Position numbers and translations under genes: made by a program. A stretch of 64,000 nucleotides of DNA from Isoetes taiwanensis (Eukaryota > Streptophyta > Lycopodiopsida > Isoetales > Isoetaceae): assembly GCA_021234155.1 (NCBI GenBank), contig JAJEKV010000005.1, positions 9,852,572 to 9,916,571 of the forward strand, given 5' to 3'. This document shows, in pieces, positions 37,801-50,900 of the stretch (position 1 is the first letter of the stretch; each line of letters opens with the position of its first letter). The notes beneath the pieces are model-generated. The model saw only the letters and a program-made list of their open reading frames with translations, was not told the DNA's origin and did no database searches.

Positions 37801-40800
37801 TTAGGCCCAGTTTGATGAAATCAATGGAAGAGATGATGCACGTAAGATTCTAGGTTTTTGCTAGGGTTCGCGAGTTCCGGCATTTAGAAGAAACAAGAAG
37901 CCGATTCCGGCTATGTGGGTATTTAGAAGAAGGAAGAAGCAGCTTCTGGCTATAGAGAAGAACGTTGCCGCAAAGAGCGCCTCTTCTACCTGTCGCTTTC
38001 CTGCCATGATCAGAGCTTCGACAACTAATGGAGATGAAGCTGTTCAGAGCCACAGATCCATGTTAGAATCTCGCCGTTATTTGTGGCTATCGATTCTACT
38101 ATTCAATCTTCATGCCGGTATATGGCGAAGTATATTCCAAGACTTCCAAGGTTTTGATGGTGGGATGTGGCAATGCCGGTGAGTTTTAGGTATGGGACCT
38201 TCCCTTTGAATTTGGGTTGATGAATGGCGCAATCACAGGGATAGCAGGATGCATAGAGCATGGGCATGCAGGAAATTGGAGTGTTTGCAATGAATCAATG
38301 GCTGTTCAAGTAATCTTTTGCAGAAATAATTATACAATATGCAGATAAAGCTTGTGACTGTAGGCTGTAACGCTTTGTAGGGCTATCATGCAAAATTGTA
38401 AAAGTTCAGTCTTGCGTTAGTCAGGGACAATTGTTGTTGTAATTCTGGCAAGTATTATGCTGTTATCAGATGGGCAGGACACCCATGGCTGGCAAAATGG
38501 AACCCGATTCTAAACATTCACAAATTCTTTCCAGCATGGTTTTGCGGATTTATGGGACAAAGAAGAGACAAACACCCTATGCACACTTTTGGAATTGGAG
38601 GCAGATCACAATCCTGCTATTATACACTCCATAGCTAGGCAATCTGGCCGGAACTTTTTGGATTTATTGAAACGCTACTATGGTGCAGGATGATTTTGCT
38701 AGATGCATCGGAGGACTGCTCAGTGTTTTGGCCCAAAATGTCAGGCTGGATTTTCTTACAAATTACCATTTTTATCATGGATAAAGATAAGCTAAAGCAT
38801 AGCTTGGGCAATGCCATTGCGGCTGGACCAATGACGGTACATTATGGTGCTAAATTTCTACAAAACTTTTAGGTTCTGGAGATGTAGATGGTGTAAAGAA
38901 GTCTTCTGGCCCAAGATTTGAGATAAAGTCCTTTCATAGTCCCATTTCATTTTCCTTGCTTGAAATTACCTCAGGCTCCATTTATTGCATCTTCATTCCT
39001 CCAAAGAGGGCAATTTGTGTACAGACTATGATGTTCCACTCTGATCCTATACATACAGGTACTGCCCTTCCTCATGGATTTATAAATTTACACAACTTAA
39101 TTCCACGTTTCCATAGTTCAAATGATCTTGCAGAGATCCTTTATTCTCAACTCTATATTCAGGCATCTATACTCAGCCAAAGCTGAATGAGAAATGCAGA
39201 AAAGTTACAAAATGGTAGCTCCCACTTTTTAATACAGATCTATTAGGACATCAATACTGAACTTATTATATGGGAATCTGTACGAATAATATTAGTGAAA
39301 GAATAAGATTTCTCTGCTCTTCTGTTATTGCAGTCTGCTTCTTTCTCTCTTGCTTATTGTAGAATATGCATTGTCACCATAAGTGGCATTTATCAAATGC
39401 ATTACTAGGTGATCTATTTAAATTCTCCAAAAACATCTGACTCTAGATGTATCCTATCTATTTAGACTTCTCATTTTGAAAAGTTATTATGTAGCTTTTC
39501 AGGATTATAACTGGAGCTTGCTGCAAGGGATACACCACTTGAGAAATTTCATTCCAATAGTGGCCTCTACCCGCTTAAAAATGCTTGATTGCTTATTGCA
39601 TTTTGTTGTTTCATTTTCTGTAATTGCCAGGTTTTGATCATTACTTGAACTTTAGGCAGAAGGTTACAGGATCGCTTCATTTGGGTGCTTCATTGGGGTG
39701 CACTGATTGTCAAGGCGGTACAGGAAGCCTAAGGTTAAACCTACAAGACCTCCTTTGCTTCCTGCTTTGACTGCGATCAGTGCATATCCGCCATCAATAA
39801 ACTGGGTATGTCAGATTACGTACATCTCATGGCATTAAATTATACTGTGCTCAGCTAAACACAGATTTGCATGCAAATATTGATTGTACACGTTTGGTTG
39901 GAGCAATTATTAGGAGACACAAATTATGAAATACATGTTAGAGGTGAATCCCACTTGATTTCTACTTCAACAAGTTCATGTGACTAAAACCCATGCTTTG
40001 TTTCTATGGAAAGAGCCAAGCTCACGTATAGCTATAAAATTCTTCTCTTTAGTTTTTTATTGAACTTTTTAACATATCTGCAGATTGAGAAACATCATGT
40101 ACATGTGCAATGATGTATTTGCAAAAGATTCTTCCTATTATTCTAGATGTAGGATGTCATTTTGCTTGATATCCCAGAAGGTAGAAACGTTTATATAGGC
40201 ACAAGGTATGCTATTATTAAGCTCATGAAGAAAGGAGAAGAAACATGAACCACGACAAACAAAGTATTTTTAATGCTTTCTTTGAGGGAGAATGTAAAAG
40301 TGACGAAGCTGAACTACGTAGTTCCAATAATAATATTATGTTTCATGTTTCACATGTATGATGGACATCATGCACTCGATTAGGTACCCAATTTATGTTA
40401 TACCTAAGTAGCACATCTTAACCTTATAAAGCGCATGTTTGCTAGATCGTTTCTCTTTCGGCTTCTCTTTCTTTTAAGTAATTAGAAGTTCCTTTGCAAT
40501 TGCATAGGTACCAATGATATCTAGGTCCTTAGCCATATAAGGGCACGATGTTGAGCATGGACATAAGCGTTGTCTACATTCCTATTCTTCACGGGATCAA
40601 TGTAAAAAGTATTACAAAGCTTCTACATTCCTATTCTTTACAAGGATCCAATGTAAAAGTATTACAAAGCTTTTAAGAAGAAATCTTTTATAATTGAAGA
40701 TGCTAGGCTATAAAACAAATTAACATTTTCAAGTTCTCAACACACTATCGGTTAATATGTACTCCCAAATTAGGCCCGGCAAACAGCTTCCCTATTGTTT

Positions 40801-41636
40801 TTGATATTGTTTACCAGTCCACTTGGAAAGCGTTGTTAAAGCTTTGAAAAAAAAAATTATTATAATAAGAAGTTACACAAAAGTTGGCTTATTCTTGAAA
40901 GCCCTTCTTATTCGCGGCCAAAACATTCACAGGCGAACTTATGCCGGCTTAGCGGTAGGCACCATTAGTTGGTACCTAAAATTACTCTGATTGGAAAGAT
41001 CTTTAGGCGCTCTTTAGGTTTATCAGCGGGAAGCTCCTTGGGTTACTGTCTCATTATCTTGATGAGTCAATCTCTAATAGGAACTAAGGGCGTTGTCTTT
41101 TCATAGTCAATGTATACATTCCCTTTCCCTCGCACTTCCTTCCATGGGGCCAATTAAAACTTCTTGATTCCACGATACGTTTCCAAGGTGCGCCTTCTTG
41201 TGAAACTCATCTATTCACTCTTTGAACACAATATAGATCTCCACAAGCTTCACAATACTTGCAATTTTATGGCACGGTGTACTGCATTGACCAAGTTCAT
41301 ATGTAATCTACAAACATAGCGAGGTGCAAGTGCAATTCTTGAGATGTTTGGTTCATAAAATCATTAAGTCCATCCACTAGCATTTGCATCCTCACGTCTG
41401 AATGCAATACTTAATATTGAAGTCCTTCAATTTCACAACAAACCCGGGGTTTAACTATAAAAGCGAAGACAAATCTTAATTTAAGTGTTGATCCGAGAAA
41501 CCTCTTAATTTCAATAGCATGCATAGAAATGAACACTAAAATTTGTTGGGATGTGTATACCACACCAAACCATGCGCCATACCATGCCCCACACTCATCA
41601 TATTCACGACGGAGCACCTTAGTCTCTTTGTGTACA
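34858..41636. other. Gene-poor stretch between the duplicates
   Basis: No supported gene. 35367-35714 (+) is open for about 115 codons (GCRFVNHVAGFTVHLAEGR..) but lacks an early ATG and any motif. AAGAGGAGGAGATTGTTGAGC near 35274 looks like a polypurine tract followed by an LTR start, yet no partner LTR is seen. 37784 onward (TGTTGGACCCAGCCC..) likewise has an LTR-like start without a partner. A 49-bp unit CTACATTCCTATTC..ATTACAAAGCT is tandemly duplicated at 40573-40672. The rest is AT-rich with only short frames. Confidence 0.45.
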
Positions 41637-41637
41637 T

Positions 41638-42428
41638 TACCACACACCACACCACACCCCACCACACACCACCATTCACCACACCGCACACCAAATGGTG
41701 GAGTGTAGAGTGGTGGTGGGTGTGGTGGGGAAGGTAGTGGTGTGTGGTGGGTGGGGGGGTGAGTAGTGGTGGAGTGTGGTGTAGTGGTGGGGCGTGGTGG
41801 TGGGTGGTGGTGGTGGTGAGTGCATTGGTGGTGTGTGGGTGGTATGATGTGGTGTGGTGGAGTGTGGTGGTGGGGTGTGGTGGTGGTGGTGGTGTGTGGT
41901 GTGGTGTGATGGAGTGTGGTGGTGATGGAGTGTGGTGGGGGTGTAGTGGTGGTGAGGTGGTGGTGAGGTGGGTGTGGTGTTGTGGATTGGCGGTATGATG
42001 TGGGTGTGGTGGGTGTGAGGTGAGGTGGTGGTAGAGGGGTGTGGTGTGGTACCGGTTGGAGTGTGGTGGTGGTGGAGTGTGGTGGTGGTGGTGGTGGAGA
42101 GGGGTGTAGAGGCGTGGGGATATGTGGGTGGAGTGTGGTGGAGGGGTGTGGTGTGGGATATGGTAGAGTGTGGTGGAGTGTGGTGGTAATGGGCAATGTG
42201 GTGCATGTGGGTAGTAATGTGGTGAGTGTAGATGTGGTGGTAGTCTATGGTGGTGGGATAGATGATGGGGTGTGGTGGGGTGAGGGGGAGATAAATGGAA
42301 TTGAATCCACACATATCATACATTAGCATACACCTGCAGGCTTGACACCATGGACATAATGCACCCCGCCACACCGCACCACACCACCACCCGCGACACC
42401 ACACCACACCACACACCATCCACGACAC
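41638..42428. repeat. GT/CA-rich low-complexity block with two strand-bias flips
   Basis: 41638-41698 is built of CACCACA words. 41699-42292 is almost entirely T and G (GTGGTGGTG, TGTGGTGG). A 66-bp mixed spacer follows, then 42359-42428 returns to CACCACACC words. Frames that are long here, rich in His, Thr and Pro or in Gly and Val, come from the base composition and are not genes. The flanking CA tracts can pair with the GT core, so large hairpins are possible. Confidence 0.9.
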
Positions 42429-42429
42429 C

Positions 42430-43375
42430 CCATCATCACATCACCTTATCCTATTATTTAAATTCGACGCCAAAAATCTGCCTAGCACCGCTCTCATAAA
42501 TACTTACGAAATTGTTACACCACGATAATAATTACATTCTCTTCTAATGCATTTAGAAAGGATGGGTCTAAAATCACATTCCTAGCGCGTCGATTTTTGG
42601 CGTTTCATTCCCAATTGAACAAGTTCATTCAGGCAACATGGTAGGAGGGATGTTGAGAGATCACTACGGCTATTGTAGGGTGGCCGAGGAGCACTTTCGG
42701 CACATATTGCATGAGACTCGTGATCAATCTCACGAAGGTGAATATGCCTAAATCTACCTTCTTTGCTGATTTTGAATCAACCTAAAGGCATACAACGAGA
42801 CTGAATCTTTGGGCCTTCAGCGGCTATGCTTGGAGTGATTGGCGAGAAGTGAGCTCTTAGACAAGGTCATGAGCTTATGTTACATCTTTAACGCAGAAGC
42901 ATTTGGATTTATTTGTTCTCTACATCACTTGTAAAACGACTGCGCAATGGCGGGGAATTCTTGTGAGGTTGTGTTCTTACCACCGGGGATCACGGGAAAT
43001 GCGGCATCTGTTAAGTGCAGGATGGCGCAAAAGCTTGGGTGTAGTGCGGAAAACAATAATTTTGGATGCACGGTTCTCGAGCAAGTCATACCCGGCATTT
43101 CACATTTGCTTAGGAAATGCATGTAAATTTGGTTCACCAGTGCAGGCTTTTCAATGGAAGAAGCCAAATTTTTGTAAAAGCCAAATTTTGTAAGATCCTT
43201 TTTTAATATATTATACTCCAACAGTACGTGCTTGAATCACGACAAAATTGTCTTTATTCAACAAAAATTTGTATCTTAGGATCGATTAATTATCATTCTC
43301 AAAATATTTTAATTTGTACACACACTTTCGGTAAAAGGAGTACTCAATTACTGTCATGTTCCTAATATTCAAACA
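42430..43375. other. No gene recognised
   Basis: Only short frames without motifs on either strand. 42903-43221 is open on both strands over about 95 codons without recognisable content. AT-rich otherwise. Confidence 0.4.
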
Positions 43376-44260
43376 TTAAATGTTGCATTTCGATTTAGAG
43401 TCAACTACACACAATTCTAAAATAGCATCTGTTACACCACAATCCTTTGTACAACACAATAACCACCACATACCCACCACACTAACACCATAACTAAGAA
43501 ACATGAATAAGCGAGGAAATAAGCTAACCTTTGATTCCCTCCACATAGTAGGCAGCATATTCTTCTCTTACATTTCTCTCCAAATCTTCTAGTTCCTAAC
43601 ATCCTTTTGTGTTAGGAGACACTCACAGTGTTCTCAATCCAAAATTTTGAATCTTTTCCATATGTTCATAAAGGGAATTGCATGAATCTTTAGCCCTCTT
43701 GTAAGAAGCCATTTCCCACCATTGTGTCGATCTCTTCCCTCTTTTTCTTTTGCTTTCTTGAGGTTTCTTGGGTGAATACTGTACCTTTCAAGATCTTCTT
43801 TGGCTGATTTTGTCACTTGTTTTGAGAATGCACTTACTTGTGCATTAGTCTGGTTTATTGCAAGGTAGCTATTCAGCAGCTCTTCAAGTCATTCTTTGGT
43901 AGAGAGTTTGGCGGTCTGCATGGAGTCGAGCTCCTTATATACTTGATGCTCTTGGCTTCCAAATCCTTTAATTCTTCACCTATGAATTTTTCCAATGTTT
44001 TTATCCCTCCAGCTCAAGTAAAATTTCCTTCTTAGGTACTATCTCCATTCTTTTGGAGTACATTTATGGAAGGCGTTAGCAAATTAAGGACAATGGATTT
44101 CTTTGCTTGCACTTCTTGATAGGCTGGATCCTTCTACCAATTCGCACCAAGCTCAATTTTTCTTCTCTTCTTCTTTTCCTCTGGCGTCTTTTCTTCAGCA
44201 TTTCTTGTTCCTTGGTTCTTCTTAAGTTTTCTCACATGCGAAGTAATGCGGTTTGTGAAT
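43376..44260 (-). pseudogene. Coding relic C, coiled-coil-like, unrecognised
   Basis: From about 44222 leftwards one frame runs about 100 codons: a Lys/Glu-rich start (AEEKTPEEKKKRRKIELGAN), then KKSIVLNLLTPSINVLQKNG, then IKTLEKFIGEELKDLEAK. It is broken only by single TAG, TAA and TGA codons. After one shift the next frame continues with EELLNSYLAINQTNAQV and TKSAKEDLERYSIHPRNLKK (open at 43816-43634). A further exon-like piece, ELEDLERNVREEYAAYYVEG, ends at ATCAAAG|GTTAGC near 43530. The composition suggests a coiled-coil protein. A host gene relic is more likely than a transposase, but no domain is recognised. Confidence 0.5.
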
Positions 44261-46009
44261 GATTACCTCATTGACATCCATATCCACAATGGATTGGAGC
44301 TTACTTGAAGGAAAAGTAGCGGGGCATTAGGCAAAGAAGCAGGGAAGGGGCCAAAAGAATAGGAATTTGAATTTGAATTTTAGTTTTGAAATTAGAATTT
44401 CCCCACAAATTGGGACTCTATTCTTAAATAGTAGCAAGCTGGCGGTGCCATAATTATACTTTCATACCACAAAAGTGAGTGGATGCAGCACATTTTGGGG
44501 GAGGGGCAGGGGGACAACCCGAGATTGGAGCATACACTGACGTGCTTTTACCCATTGCAATGTCGGAAGATGGTCCGGAAGGCTATGCTTCAAGCGGCCC
44601 TAGAAATACTTTCATCCTTTGTTCCGTAAAGGAATATCTCAATATGCACCTCCATTCTAGCAAATCTTGTACATCAAAATTACCATTTTAATACTAATTT
44701 AGACAAGTGATAATACTTGCAAATTAATTACATAGTAGAACTACCAAAACTATAGAGTCTACGGCCGTGAGAGCAAGGAGATACTGGCATGCGATAATGC
44801 ATGAGGGCAAATGGATTCAAGAATCAGACTTATACTCATCAAGATACTCAAAACCTTTTCGAAACGGAATTTTAGTTGAGTCCTAGCACCCTTTTCATTA
44901 TTTGGAGCGTCAAGCAAAATGAAGCACGAAAAGGGAAACTTTTTATATGAATGAGACTTACTGTGAGAAGGGAGAAGATATGAATGATCTAAAGGATTTG
45001 AGATCTTACTCTAACAAAGTAATCATGGAAATGAAATTCAGGAGGAGAATTTTGGAGGCCTTGGTCATGAGAAGCAATAGTTGAGAACAGAAATCTTTTC
45101 GACTAAACCCCTCATTAATTAGTAACCCAAACATCATATTATTTATAGTTAGCATGTATGAACAATTAAACCCCTAGGTGAATGTGAAAGAGGAAGCTAG
45201 AATCTGAATGCCATTTTGCTATTGGAAAAAGATCTTAGAAATATTTGTTCTGAGTGAAAGATAGAATAGAATAGAAAGGTCCTTTAGTCCATATGTCCTT
45301 AAAATTTGGTACAAAAGCGATTTAGCAACAACGATGCTTGACTACATTCTAAAGCTTTTTATTTTGTCCCTTTCTAATTGTTGCTTTATCTGATGTTTTT
45401 TTTTTTCCTAAATCACATTCCACGTTTTTAAGAGCTAAATTAAGTGACATTAAGCTCCTCATGTTGGAAACCGTTCTTATATCTCATTTATTGTGAAAAT
45501 ACCTTCTTGTTTTGTGCTTGTATTCAAGTAATCTTTTTGACCTTAGTAACAAATTGGCAATAATAAATCCATTTCACGGAAAATCAACCCTTTGGGAAAA
45601 TCGATCTACAAACTTGTTTCTATGTTGCATGCTTTCTATTGCTTCTAGATCTTGACCTTTTGAACACCAGCACGGGCCGGGTTCACAAATCCGCCCTTGC
45701 AAAGTAGAATGCGTTGCCACTTATGCTTTCCATGAACAAAATTATTTACACTGCAACCGTTTGGAGCAAAGGGTTAGAGACTCAGGTTGAAACAGCGCCG
45801 GGGTTGGGGAGAAAGTGGATTCTTGAAATATGCGGCAATCTAAAAAAATCAATAACCAAAAGATTTTTACGGCATTTTTTTTGAGCCATTTTCCATCAAA
45901 TTTCACCAGGGTCTTCGAGGGTAACTATACTACAATGTGAGTCGGTAGTCTTATTATAAGCATGCATTTCTGGAGCATATATTTAAGTAATAATTTCATC
46001 TACATCCTT
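44261..46009. other. No gene recognised
   Basis: Short frames only. A + strand frame of about 70 codons at 44479-44691 begins MDAAHFGGGAGGQPEIGAY with an ordinary ATG but has no recognised domain. The rest is AT-rich, with a T run near 45399. Confidence 0.35.
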
Positions 46010-46560
46010 GAAAGTATAATATCTATTGAAGTTTATGAATAAGCACTATGAATAACCACCCTTTTAGTTGGGAATTATAAATAACCACCATGCTACAAAT
46101 CATATTGATTGTTAGTAGACAATTCTGCAGTAGAAAAACAACATGAATAACCACTAGATATTTATATTGGCTGATAAAAACAACCTTAAACTACATTAAT
46201 TTTTAATAAGCCATACTACAAAAGAAAACCAATGTGGTAGATTTTAATATAGACAATTTACGGCAATAGAAACCAACACTTGAATAACCACTAGGTATTT
46301 AAATTGGCGGTAGCGCCTTCAAACACTACACTAATTCTAGTAAATACATGCTACAAAGAAAACCAGTAGCGGAGAATCATCGTCTAGCATTGAAAACCAT
46401 ATATAAACCATTACCAACAACCAACGTGTTGTATCAATAAACTAACAAAGAAAACCATGCTAGAAACAGTATCCAATTTAAAATAAACCGTATTTGCAAC
46501 AAAAACTAGCATGAAAAACCACATCCTACTAATAAAAAGCCATATAATATGTGGTTTCTA
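46010..46560. repeat. Diverged minisatellite, period about 134 bp
   Basis: GACAATT..GCA.TAGAAA.CAACA..TGAATAACCACTAG starts at 46118 and 46252, with matching downstream text (TACTACAAAAGAAAACCA against TGCTACAAAGAAAACCA). Fainter copies are suggested on both sides by repeated AATAACCAC, AAAACCA and AAACCAT words. No coding role is seen. Confidence 0.65.
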
Positions 46561-47340
46561 TTAAAGATTATTATTTTTGCATAAGTAACCACATGTATAG
46601 TGGTTCCTTAGTGAAGTTAATTATATGGCGTTAAGTGTCAAATTGTTGACAATCACTTAGTCATTGTGCCTAATTCTTTTCAATTTCAACATTTCAAATT
46701 AAAGCGTGACAACTTAAGCGGCACCTTGAAGAACTTCTTTCCTCCTTTTTGAAAGTTTTCGACATACCTTATTAGCATGATACGCGGAAATCAACTTCGA
46801 CATTTGTTGTTTTCTTCTCTTGCTCAAAACATCTTCGGATCTTTGTCATCTTCTAACAATTCAACCCCGTTCTTTTTTCTTGCTCTCTGCTGCCTTTTCT
46901 TTGTGCGCCGATTTTCCTATAGATTAACAAATTTTCTTGTGCTTAGTTAAGCAAATAACTGCTTGATTATGAAAATAAGCCACGATTCTGCATAACAGGC
47001 ACCAAAAAGCGAGAGTCGATCTGACACCAATAACACCTTCAATTTTGTCATACATGTCTTTGGTCTTGGATGTCCTCTGCATAATCTTGGATATGCCATT
47101 GGACGAAATCCTCTTCTTTCTCTCTTCCGGGTTACGCAATTAATAAAACTTACGAAAATTAAACGTTAATTTTTATTGCCGATAAAGCAATGACACCTTC
47201 AACCCGTCCTCCATGTCTTTGTTCTTGAATGTGTACTGATTCAACACAGGCATCATATGTTGGCTGTGTATCTTTTCTCATTACGCCAGTGGAACAAATC
47301 AATATGAGGGCAAATTCAATGGCCCAAACACTGTGCTTTG
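46561..47340. other. No gene recognised
   Basis: AT-rich. A - strand frame at 47139-46924 containing KIMQRTSKTKDMYDKIEGVI is protein-like. Its KTKDMYDKIEGV portion is echoed by a second degenerate stretch on the - strand near 47235-47190 (TTCAAGAACAAAGACATGG..), so the two may be diverged repeats of one exon. Confidence 0.3.
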
Positions 47341-47341
47341 A

Positions 47342-47915
47342 TTAGTGAACTCTTTGATTACCATGAATGTATTCATATAGCCAAAGATTGTTACGGAACA
47401 TGGGAACATTTGCGAAACGGTATAAAGGTGTATTCAGCAATTTTGGAGGCCGACCGACCACCTGGTACTTAAATTCTTTGAGATTGCTCTTCAAAATTAT
47501 GCAAGTCTGATGGGGTCTTAGGGATCCAAATCTTGTTCCATTCTTAGAAATGGCCAAAAGGAATCGCCTTCCCATGCAAAAGAAAAGTAGCAGTACGCAT
47601 TACGCCAAATAAGCGGAGCTTTGGAAAATTTGCCCGTAATTGCAAATTCAAGCACCACCGAATTGCTACACATACGAGGATCGGCTGACTTGGACAAACA
47701 ATTGGTCGATCCTCCAAAATTGATAGGATCAACCATTCGGGAGGTTGGGAAAAATGGCGGGAGGAAAAAAGCGGTGTGGTGCCGGGGCGTCCGCGATGAA
47801 GAATCGCCGACACCGATATCAGTTTGCTTTTTTGTACACCACCAATAAAAAGACCCTTTAGCAACCTCATTTGCTCTTTTTGGTCACACCTAGACCTTTG
47901 GCCTACCATTCTCAT
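47342..47915 (-). pseudogene. Coding relic D, unrecognised
   Basis: Two overlapping - strand frames look like successive parts of one broken protein. 47736-47518 includes EFAITGKFSKAPLIWRNAYC, and 47575-47342 includes FKYQVVGRPPKLLNTPLYRF and ends at TAA. A third frame is open at 47915-47544. No start, splice site or family can be assigned with confidence. Confidence 0.35.
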
Positions 47916-50900
47916 GGCGTATGAAATTGTTCCATTCGTGCACCGATCAACCTAAGTTGTCCATATCTGATTGTGGAGGTACCAATGGGCTATGTAAAGG
48001 CATTGATAGTGGCAATCCTAATCTATATAGAATTAGGATTGAAAATATCTAACATGTACATAGGCCTTGATTTAAATATGAGATAAATATATTTGCAAGT
48101 AAAAGATCGAGGAGAGGAGGAAACAAGGTTAAAGTGTGTCTAAGGAAGTTAATAGAATGAGAACAAAATAAAGCTTGAGAAGTGAAAGCGTCTTTGGAAT
48201 AAACCAAGGTCATCTATTACTATAAAGTAATAGTTCCTATAAAATGATGCCCTACTGATGGAAGGAAAGAATATTTGCCATGCACATTTATAGTCTTTAA
48301 AGCATTCTTAATGTTCTAATAGATTATGTGATTTTTGAAAATCACGGTGGTGTTCTTATCCAAGCAATAAAAAGAGGCACAAATATGCCAACAAGCTTAA
48401 GGGAGTACCATTAGATTCACTCTTTGGGTGATTACGCTTCCATATTAATATGGTTTTAGGGGCTTTACCCAATATTTGTACTGAGTGGGCTACTTGATTA
48501 CCGATTATTTAATAGTTCCTTTTTTGTTTAATATTTTTGCTTTTCTTACGTTTATGTTTGGTTCTACTTGGATAGAATTTGTTAAGGGATGTACATTGGT
48601 CTAGCGAAGAAACCACGATACCCTTGTTAAGATGTCAAATAGGAGATCCTATAGTTTTATTAAATGCTTAATTTACGAGAAGTTAAATTTGGTATGAGGA
48701 TTTTCTTTAAACCCATTCTCCGTAAGACTATTTATGCGTCAAATTGTTGGACTAAGGACTCAAATTGAGGGAATTTGGTTTATGATTAGTCCAATAAACC
48801 ACCCAAAATTTTTCGTCATTGACCTTTTTTTTTTTTGGTATTATTGCTACTAGCTTGCAAAATGCATCAAGCAAAAGTCTCATGAGGCTCACCAAGAAAC
48901 CTGATCAAAGTGGTGGTGACAAGGATGGACATACCTTTGTGTGATGGGAGTCGGCAAGATGCGTCTGTAGTCTCACGAAGCGGGCTGAACAAGATACATG
49001 CATAGTGCGGAGTTAGAAGAGGATATTTGTGTAGTATGTGGTTCAGTTTGCAAAATGGCGGAAAACTTACACCTTGATGCCAACTTCTTATGAAAAAGAT
49101 GAAAACGATGCATGATATTGAGGATAGAGAACACACTTGCATAACCTTGGAAGATGCCAATGGGTAATGATTTCATATAGGAGAGTCATGTTTTATTTAT
49201 ACAAGTCTCTATGTGAAAATTCTTCCTTTTTCTCACTTCTCACTTAATAGATACCGTTTTGCTAAATGCTTTCTTCCTTAGCGGATTTTTCACTGTATCA
49301 GTTTTACAAACTTCCCTTTGAAGGTTTTGTTCAATATTTCAGTTTTCAACCACCTCGGTATGTTGATTTATGTTATAACGAGGGGCATATAATATTCCAT
49401 ATTCCCATTCATTTAAGTTGCTTAAATGGGTACATGTTGTTTTACACTAGTGAATTTGTATGGGTTAAACTCATCACTTTTGAGGAATAACAAATGAGGG
49501 AGGGCAAATTGACGATTAAGCGAAGAGGCTTAAGCGGGCCTCTTTGGAAAGAATTGTGATTGCTCATAGGACCACATTTTTGCATGCACCTCACACCTTA
49601 CGAATTATCATTATCATCTGCAAAGTGGTAGCAGTGTTGGTCATTCTCATTTGGCCGTTTATTCTATTCCCGGTCCCCTCACAGTGCGAGATATGCTGTG
49701 AGAGCAAGCCCTTTCATTTGTAGACAATTCACCAAATGTAATATCTGGTTGGAATTTCGTTACTTTGTTGTTTATCCTTCTCTAGGTCATTAATATTGCA
49801 CATAGGTATCCTATGAGGGTAAAAGAGTGGCTAGGCATATGATTTAAGATTCTCTCTCTCCCCTCCGCCCCCCCCCTCCCCCCCCTCCTTTTTTCCGACA
49901 AAGGAGACGTAACTTCTTTTGCCCACATCGATTCCGGACATTTAAGAATAAAAATGTCCCCATAAAGAAAAATCAAATCGATCCATGGTTTGAGCACTAC
50001 AATTGTCAAAGTCTTATACTTTGTAAAGAAACATTTCAAAATAGTCATATTATGACACCTTAGTAGTAAGATTTCCAAACTCCCCACTTGAGCACTTTCA
50101 ATACCACCAACCAATAGCGCTGATTTTCCTTAAGCATCCTTATGAATTAGGCCTTGTGATAAATTTCTTGTCTACACATATATAATTGTGTTTCCTTAGA
50201 TTCGATTCTTTTATACCTTTGATATTTTAGTAGACACATACCCAGTTTTTCACAGGTACAGCAGCCGTCAAAATTTTTAAAGGCGGTTGTAGATATACTT
50301 GTGGAAGCCACAGCAAAATCTTGGTTTGGGCATGGAAGCGACCCCAAACCAGCTGACCCCCAAACCCGGCTGACCCAATCCAGGAGCTTGAAGCGAGGTG
50401 GTTCTTTCTTAGATCCCTTTTTTTTTAATATGCGAGTTTTTCTTGAGTGCCGTTGGAGTTGACCGGCGGATTTAGTGGCCCTTTTTGTTTAGTTTCATCT
50501 CCTTCGATGGCAATGCGGGTGGTCTGGAAACATATGACACATTTTGGTATGAGCAGTGATTGATGATAGGCAATCCCGGTCGCCAAAAGGATCAAGGCTT
50601 CAATTGGAATGAAGTGAGAATTAAATTAATTACTTATTATGCTTGTCGGTTGCAAAATCGATGGAATTGCCCAAATTCAAGAATTTGTCTCGGCTTTTCC
50701 ACATATTTGTAGAAGCTGAAAGGAGCCCATAGTCCTATATTCCGTCGGCATCTGAAGGGATAAAGCGGGGAAAAGAGCATAAATAGAAGAATTTGAGACA
50801 AAGGGAAATTTAAGCCCTATTGCGGTTCACAGAAAAATGAAATTATTCGATTCAAAAATCATGATTTTGCATATGCTCAACGATTATTTCACGATTGAGA

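Noticed and set aside
37784-38470. TGTTGGACCCAGCCC.. as a possible LTR start, with TTATCAGATGGG as a primer site
   Set aside because: The LTR end is undefined, the primer match is poor, and no second LTR exists in the window.
41411-42428. Long frames on both strands (up to about 260 codons, rich in His/Thr/Pro or Gly/Val)
   Set aside because: They come from the stop-poor GT/CA low-complexity DNA. Several overlapping frames are open at once and none shows a domain.
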